Shown here in pieces: positions 59,536 through 64,000 of a DNA stretch of 64,000 bases; the first letter of the stretch is position 1, and each line of letters begins with the position of its first letter. Under the pieces are notes generated by a model that did no database searches, had not been told where the DNA came from, and was given only the letters and a program-made list of their open reading frames with translations. The stretch is taken from assembly GCA_040119125.1 (NCBI GenBank), contig JBEDTR010000017.1, positions 248,001 to 312,000 on the forward strand. The letters are read 5' to 3'. The translations under genes and the position numbers were made by a program. Source of the DNA: Pacificitalea sp040119125. Its GTDB lineage: Bacteria > Pseudomonadota > Alphaproteobacteria > Rhodobacterales > Rhodobacteraceae.

Positions 59536-60687
59536 CTACAGCACCATGTCGTCGCGATGGATCAGCGCGGCGCGACCCGGATAGCCCAGCAGTGCCTCGA
59601 TTTCATCGCTGCGGTGTCCCTTGATCGCGCGCGCCTCGGCGGCGGTGTAGCGGGTCAGGCCCACACCCAATCCGGCGCCGTCAGGGCCCTCGATCCGCAC
59701 AGGATCCCCACGACCGAAGCTGCCGCTGACCGCATGCACCCCTGCGGGCAATAGCGACTTCCCCCGGCTGAGCGCGGCGACGGCCCCCGCATCCAGCACA
59801 ACGGTGCCGCGCGGCTTCATCGCGCCAATCCAGCGCTTGCGCGCGGTCTGCGGGTCTTCGCCTGCGGTGAACCATGTGCAATTCGCGCCCTGCTCCAGCG
59901 CGCGGAGGGGACGCAGCGCGGAGCCTTCGGTGATGGCCAGCGCGCAACCGCCTGCGGTTGCGGTGCGGGCGGCCATAAGCTTTGTCTTCATTCCGCCCTT
60001 GGAAAGCCCCGACCCGGCATCGCCTGCCATCGCCTCGATTTCAGGCGTGATGCGGTCAATCACATCATAGCGGCTGGCGGTGGGGTCATCCTTCGGGTTG
60101 CCGGAATAGAACCCGTCCACATCCGACAGCAACACCAGCCGGTCTGCGCCCACGGTCACGGCCACCTGCGCGGCAAGCCGGTCATTGTCACCGAACCGGA
60201 TCTCATCCGTGGCGATGGTGTCGTTTTCATTGACGATGGGCACCACGCCGAGGCTCAGCAGCTGCGCCAATGTCGCGCGGGTGTTCAGATAGCGACGACG
60301 ATCGGCGCTATCCTCCAGCGTCAACAGAACCTGCGCGGTGGTGATGCCATGCGGCCCGAGCACCTGCTCATAGGCGCGTGCCAGCCGGATCTGGCCGACC
60401 GCGGCGGCGGCTTGGCTTTGTTCCAGCGCCAGCGCGCCATAGCCCAGCCCCAGCACACCACGCCCCAGCGCAATGGAGCCCGACGACACGAGGATCACCC
60501 CGGTGCCGCGCGCCTTTAGCATGGCGACATCCTCCGCCAGAGCGGCAAGCCAATCCTCGCGTAGCGCACCGCCAGCGCGATCCACCAGCAAGGCCGAGCC
60601 GATCTTGATCACCGCAAGCCGAGCCCCTGCCAAATCAGGTGACGCGGCTTGGGTGGATAGATCTCCGGCGATTGTTACGGACGCCAC
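59536..60687 (-). CDS. proB: Glutamate 5-kinase
   Basis: First enzyme of proline synthesis, phosphorylating the gamma-carboxyl of glutamate. Length 383 aa. The amino-acid-kinase domain has LAVIKIGSALLVD, VILVSSGSIALGRGVLGLG, VPIVNENDTIATDEIRFGDNDRL and GSGLSKGGMKTKLMAART. The C-terminal PUA domain (~residues 290-370) has RGTVVLDAGAVAALSRGKSLLPAGV. Feedback inhibition by proline is usual for the family. Its ATG lies 13 bp inside the obgE frame, so it is coupled to it. proA does not follow within view. Confidence 0.96.
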   Translation of the reverse strand: MASVTIAGDLSTQAASPDLAGARLAVIKIGSALLVDRAGGALREDWLAALAEDVAMLKARGTGVILVSSGSIALGRGVLGLGYGALALEQSQAAAAVGQIRLARAYEQVLGPHGITTAQVLLTLEDSADRRRYLNTRATLAQLLSLGVVPIVNENDTIATDEIRFGDNDRLAAQVAVTVGADRLVLLSDVDGFYSGNPKDDPTASRYDVIDRITPEIEAMAGDAGSGLSKGGMKTKLMAARTATAGGCALAITEGSALRPLRALEQGANCTWFTAGEDPQTARKRWIGAMKPRGTVVLDAGAVAALSRGKSLLPAGVHAVSGSFGRGDPVRIEGPDGAGLGVGLTRYTAAEARAIKGHRSDEIEALLGYPGRAALIHRDDMVL

Positions 60688-61724
60688 GGGGCGTCCTCCT
60701 CCTCACCGCCATCCTCGATGCGTTTGCGCCGCAGACGATCCTCGGAAATCTGCGCCCGGACCGCGCGCAGCACTTCCGTCACACCCTCGCGCGAAACACC
60801 CGACATCAACATCGGCTTATGCCCCAGCGCCTCGGTCAGCTCCGCCACACGCTCTTCGCGTTCCTCGTCGGACAGCGCGTCGATCTTGTTAAGCACGGTC
60901 ACACGCGGCTTATCGGCCAATTCACCGCCATAGGCTTCCAACTCGCCAATGATGGTCAGGTAATCTTCGGCCACTGTTTCCGACGTGCCATCAACCAGAT
61001 GCAGAAGCACGGCGCAGCGTTCGACATGGCCCAAGAACATGTCGCCTAAGCCCCGGCCTTCATGCGCGCCTTCGATCAGCCCCGGAATGTCGGCAATGAC
61101 GAATTCGGCATTATCCACACCCACGACACCCAGATTGGGATGCAGTGTGGTGAAGGGATAATCCGCGATCTTGGGGCGCGCGTTCGAGGTCGCGGCGAGA
61201 AAGGTCGATTTGCCCGCATTGGGCAGACCCAGTAGGCCCGCATCGGCAATCAGCTTCAGCCGCAGCCACAATGTGCGCTCCACCCCGGGCTGGCCCGGAT
61301 TGGCGCGGCGCGGGGCCTGATTGGTAGAGGTCTTGAAATGCAGATTGCCGAAGCCGCCATTGCCGCCGCGCGCCAACACAACGCGCTGGCCCACCTCGGT
61401 CAGATCCGCGATTACGGTCTCTTCGTCTTCGTCGAGGATTTCGGTGCCCACAGGCACACGCAGCACGATATCCGGCCCGTCACGCCCCGTGCGCTGAGAC
61501 CCCTGCCCCGGCTGGCCGCTTTTCGCAAAGAAATGCTGTTGGTAGCGGAAATCGATAAGGGTGTTCAGCCCGTCGACAGCCTCGGCCACGACATCGCCGC
61601 CGGCCCCGCCGTCACCACCGTTTGGGCCGCCATACTCAATGAACTTCTCCCGCCGAAACGAGATGCAGCCACCGCCGCCGCCGCCGGATCGGATATAGAC
61701 CTTGGCTAGATCGAGAAATTTCAT
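60675..61724 (-). CDS. obgE: Obg/CgtA GTPase
   Basis: Essential ribosome-associated GTPase linked to 50S assembly and stress/ppGpp responses. The 349-residue protein has the Obg fold (KVYIRSGGGGGGCISFRREKF...GPNGGDGGAGGD, residues 1-158). The G domain has GLPNAGKSTFLAA (G1), FTTLHPNLG (G2), DIPG (G3), NKID (G4) and SGVS (G5). The C-terminal extension is short and acidic. The conserved rplU-rpmA-GNAT-obgE-proB order supports it. Confidence 0.97.
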   Translation of the reverse strand: MKFLDLAKVYIRSGGGGGGCISFRREKFIEYGGPNGGDGGAGGDVVAEAVDGLNTLIDFRYQQHFFAKSGQPGQGSQRTGRDGPDIVLRVPVGTEILDEDEETVIADLTEVGQRVVLARGGNGGFGNLHFKTSTNQAPRRANPGQPGVERTLWLRLKLIADAGLLGLPNAGKSTFLAATSNARPKIADYPFTTLHPNLGVVGVDNAEFVIADIPGLIEGAHEGRGLGDMFLGHVERCAVLLHLVDGTSETVAEDYLTIIGELEAYGGELADKPRVTVLNKIDALSDEEREERVAELTEALGHKPMLMSGVSREGVTEVLRAVRAQISEDRLRRKRIEDGGEEEDAPWRP

Positions 61725-61807
61725 TGCGCACGCCCTTGCTGGTAAGTGGTCGCGGCGTAGACCGGATCAGCCCGCACCGCAAGAGAGGCCCGCGCGACGC
61801 GCGGAAC

Positions 61808-62341
61808 TCAGAGCTTCTTGAGGTAGGTCCAGGTCGGCACCTTGGCATTGCGCGCCACGGACCATGCCTCCGCATCCCCGATATATTCAAAACCCGCATT
61901 GGTCAGCACCCGTGCCGAGGGAATGCTGTCCTGAAACACGGCGGCGAAGATCGTATTGGCCTGATGCGGATTGGCGTCCAACAGGGCACGCACCGCCTCG
62001 GAGGCAAGACCAGTATTCCACATGGCCGGAGCAACCCAATAGCTGATCTCGGACTGGACGCCGCGCACCGGCTCCATCCGCTTCAGCTTGATGACACCGA
62101 CGAGTTCGCCCAACTCAGTGTCGCTGCCATCCATTGCCCAGACATCTTCGGTCCGGTCTGCGGCCATTGCGCGTTCGATGACGCCATCCACTGTGCCGGG
62201 TGGCAACGGGTGCGGCACGGTTTTGGTGTAGCGCGCGACACGTTCGTCACCGGCGTAATGCTGCATCAGTCCTTTGTCGGACTTGCGCAGGGGCCGCAGC
62301 GTGATCCGCTCAGCCACGATTGTGGGCTGGGGGTCCAACAT
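61808..62341 (-). CDS. GNAT-family N-acetyltransferase
   Basis: A 177-residue RimJ/RimL-like acetyltransferase. TERITLRPL-type opening (VAERITLRPLRKSDKGLM), SEISYWVAPAMWNTGLASEA with the acetyl-CoA pyrophosphate-binding region, and SARVLTNAGFEYIGD. The acceptor may be a protein N-terminus or a small molecule and is unknown. ATG 62341 begins family similarity; a longer frame to 62419 has no conserved sequence. Located between rpmA and obgE, its usual place in Rhodobacteraceae. Confidence 0.9.
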   Translation of the reverse strand: MLDPQPTIVAERITLRPLRKSDKGLMQHYAGDERVARYTKTVPHPLPPGTVDGVIERAMAADRTEDVWAMDGSDTELGELVGVIKLKRMEPVRGVQSEISYWVAPAMWNTGLASEAVRALLDANPHQANTIFAAVFQDSIPSARVLTNAGFEYIGDAEAWSVARNAKVPTWTYLKKL

Positions 62342-62565
62342 GATGTTTTGTGCTTCTTTCAAGGCGCCCTCCTCCGCAAAGTGCGTTCCCGCGACGCCCC
62401 TCGGGGTCGTCATTACCAACTATTCAAGCTCATCTGCCGACAGGAGTGCGGGCGCATTCCCGTCGCTCTGCCTTGCCCCGACGGCGTCGATTGCGCCGCC
62501 CCCTCCCCACGGGCTGCGGCATCATCCGCAGGTGTCTCCGCCGCCGAGAAAGCAAACGAGAACGC

Positions 62566-62595
62566 GAAAGGGGACCGGCCTTGGCCGATCCCCCG
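62566..62595 (-). terminator. Terminator after rpmA
   Basis: On the minus strand GGGGATCGGCC pairs with GGCCGGTCCCC (one G-T pair) around a tiny loop, followed by TTT. It lies ~35 bp after the rpmA stop, in the ~290-bp gap before the GNAT gene, so rplU-rpmA form their own unit. Confidence 0.65.
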
Positions 62596-62628
62596 AATGT
62601 CATCCATCGAACGTGTCGAGGGTTCCGG

Positions 62629-62898
62629 TTACTCGGCAGCCTCCGCTGCGGGCAGGACCGAAATAAAGGTGCGGCCCTTGAGACCTTTGTGGAAGGTCAC
62701 GGCACCATCGGCCACGGCAAAGATCGTGTGATCCCGGCCCATGCCGACGCCCTGACCCGGCCACCATTTGGTGCCGCGCTGACGGGCGATGATGTTGCCG
62801 GGGATGACCGATTCACCACCGAATTTCTTGATGCCGAGGCGGCGACCCGCAGAGTCGCGACCGTTACGGGAGGAACCGCCTGCTTTTTTGTGTGCCAT
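62629..62898 (-). CDS. rpmA: 50S ribosomal protein L27
   Basis: An 89-residue ribosomal protein at the peptidyl-transferase centre. It begins MAHKKAGGSSRNGRDSAGRR with no N-terminal pre-sequence of the Firmicutes type, and has the conserved RQRGTKWWPGQGVGMGRDHTIFA core. Encoded 23 bp after rplU. Confidence 0.98.
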   Translation of the reverse strand: MAHKKAGGSSRNGRDSAGRRLGIKKFGGESVIPGNIIARQRGTKWWPGQGVGMGRDHTIFAVADGAVTFHKGLKGRTFISVLPAAEAAE

Positions 62899-62921
62899 AT
62901 CGCTGTTCTCCTATATCTCGA

Positions 62922-63557
62922 TTAGCCGTTGGCCAGTTCTTTGGCCTGATCGATCCAGCCTTCACGCTCGATACGACCTTTGAAGTTCAGCTTCTCACCG
63001 AATTCTTCGGCGTCTGCGTCGCTCCAAGCGGCGATCTGGGCGAAGCTGGTCACGCCGGCTTCGTGCAGTTTCTTCTCAAGCGCGGGACCGACGCCCGACA
63101 GCTTTTTCAGGTCGTCGCCACCAGCAGCTGCCTTGGGGGCGGCTTTCTTGGGGGCGGCCTTTTTGGCTTTCGGCGCGGGCGCTGCGGCCTCCTCGGTGGT
63201 GCCGGACACGGAACCGGAGCCGATGGCGGCCTTGACGCCGCTGTCAGCTGCGCCGGATTCCAGAATGTCCGTCACCCGCAGCAGGGTCAGCTGCTGGCGG
63301 TGGCCTTTGGTGCGCTGCGAGCCGTGCTTACGACGACGCTTCACGAAATGGATGAGTTTCTCACCCTTGATCTGGTCGATGACTTCGGCCTGAACGCCCG
63401 CGCCTTCGACGAAGGGGGCGCCAATGGTGCCGCCGACCATCAGGATATCGTTGAACTGGACGGTCTCACCGGCGGAAGCGGCAAGCTTCTCGACGCGGAG
63501 GATGTCACCGGAGGCCACCTTATACTGTTTGCCGCCGGTCTTGAGCACTGCGAACAT
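62922..63557 (-). CDS. rplU: 50S ribosomal protein L21 with C-terminal helix-hairpin-helix extension
   Basis: Residues 1-103 are normal L21 (MFAVLKTGGKQYKVASGD, FVKRRRKHGSQRTKGHRQQL). They are followed by ~50 Ala/Lys/Pro-rich residues (APKAKKAAPKKAAPKAAAGG) and a compact domain, DDLKKLSGVGPALEKKLHEAGVTSFAQIA, resembling the helix-hairpin-helix modules of DNA/RNA-binding proteins. At 211 aa it is twice the E. coli length. Such extensions are common in Rhodobacteraceae L21; their role is not established. Confidence 0.97.
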   Translation of the reverse strand: MFAVLKTGGKQYKVASGDILRVEKLAASAGETVQFNDILMVGGTIGAPFVEGAGVQAEVIDQIKGEKLIHFVKRRRKHGSQRTKGHRQQLTLLRVTDILESGAADSGVKAAIGSGSVSGTTEEAAAPAPKAKKAAPKKAAPKAAAGGDDLKKLSGVGPALEKKLHEAGVTSFAQIAAWSDADAEEFGEKLNFKGRIEREGWIDQAKELANG

Positions 63558-63824
63558 GTGCTGTCTTCCTTTTCGTTGCCCGCGCTCTGTGGTCCCCGGT
63601 CGATCCGGGCGTTCTGGCCAAAGGCCACCTCGAACTGCGTGCCCTGTCTGGGCATGGGTTTTGCAGGACGGGGGCCGGTGCTGCGTCGCCGCAGGCCTTC
63701 CCCCAAAAAATCAACCCGGTCGGATCACGGGGAACCGCCGGGTGCGGGGCTTATGGCGGAACCGACCCCGCCTGTCAAGCCCCGGACACCGCGCAGAACC
63801 GGGCCCGCACGCGCGTCGGTCCGG

Positions 63825-64000
63825 TCAGATATCCTGCCCGCCGACAAACCCCGCCGCAGCCATGCCAAGCTCCCCAGAGATCGTCAGAAAAAGCTCGTCG
63901 AACGCGGCGAACAAGGCGCGGTTCAGCGCCTGCCCTTCGGGCGTGAGCGACAGCGCCGTATAGCGGTCGATCTCGGCATCCGTCAAAGGCTGGTAGGCAA
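63825..64000 (-). CDS. DUF2059 protein, C-terminal end (runs off window)
   Basis: The last 57 residues of a minus-strand frame ending in TGA at 63825-63827. LTPEGQALNRALFAAFDELF and LGMAAAGFVGGQDI resemble the C-terminus of DUF2059 proteins, which are usually exported and of unknown function. The N-terminus, including any signal peptide, is beyond the right edge. About 265 bp with no gene separates it from the rplU start. Confidence 0.65.
   Translation of the reverse strand, partial: AYQPLTDAEIDRYTALSLTPEGQALNRALFAAFDELFLTISGELGMAAAGFVGGQDI

Noticed and set aside
59516..59536. Terminator between the alpha/beta-hydrolase gene and proB
   Set aside because: An 8-bp GC stem with one G-T pair is visible, but it has no T-run and overlaps the proB stop codon; kept only as a remark.

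Overview
The window is GC-rich chromosomal DNA from an alphaproteobacterium, most likely Rhodobacteraceae (Rhodobacter/Paracoccus/Roseobacter group). The evidence is the fused ispDF gene divergent from a dusB/nifR3-type gene, an opgG-opgI-opgH-opgC operon as described for Rhodobacter sphaeroides, a ribosomal protein L21 with an alanine/lysine-rich C-terminal extension, DUF2849 and DUF934 genes inside the sulfite-reductase operon, a Hint-domain protein and a ScfR-type regulator. Coding density is high. I see no rRNA, phage, insertion sequence, integrase or CRISPR array, and one tRNA gene.

Layout. 0-3 kb: end-truncated dusB, then ispDF-pgpA-cinA(C) with stop/start overlaps. 3.4-5.1 kb: infC, apparently starting at AUC, and ferredoxin-NADP reductase. 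5.3-10.6 kb: assimilatory sulfate/sulfite operon cysG-DUF2849-cysI-cysH-DUF934 facing an Lrp-type regulator. 10.6-15.8 kb: cytochrome P450, an SDR without the usual Tyr/Lys, a Hint-domain protein, a degenerate ThiE-like protein and a TrmJ-type RNA methyltransferase. 15.8-16.65 kb: about five tandem copies of a ~175-bp non-coding repeat with paired, co-varying stems. 16.8-31.4 kb: ctaA, M32 carboxypeptidase, MocA-like transferase, SelO, ClC channel, FAD-linked D-lactate dehydrogenase-like protein, DUF1206, glyS and a PPDK-like protein. 31.5-37.6 kb: cell-wall hydrolase and the osmoregulated periplasmic glucan operon. 38-43.9 kb: tRNA-Leu(GAG), lipB, OmlA/BamE-like lipoprotein, DUF177, PfkB kinase, DUF502, patatin, DUF427.

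43.9-56.5 kb is the most coherent functional block. A ScfR-type regulator, a stand-alone receiver protein, a small membrane protein and a CrbS-like histidine kinase fused to a sodium/solute-symporter domain lie on the minus strand. Divergent from them are a five-gene branched-chain-amino-acid-type ABC importer and acs (acetyl-CoA synthetase). Together they look like an acetate or short-chain-acyl sensing and uptake module.

56.6-64 kb: PRC-barrel protein, SufT-like and SufA-like Fe-S proteins, an alpha/beta hydrolase with an Asp nucleophile, then the rplU-rpmA-GNAT-obgE-proB cluster and the end of a DUF2059 gene.

The best candidates for undescribed biology are the structured tandem-repeat array (15.77-16.64 kb) and the acetate-linked signalling module (43.9-56.5 kb). 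All assignments come from reading the sequence by eye; no database search was run.
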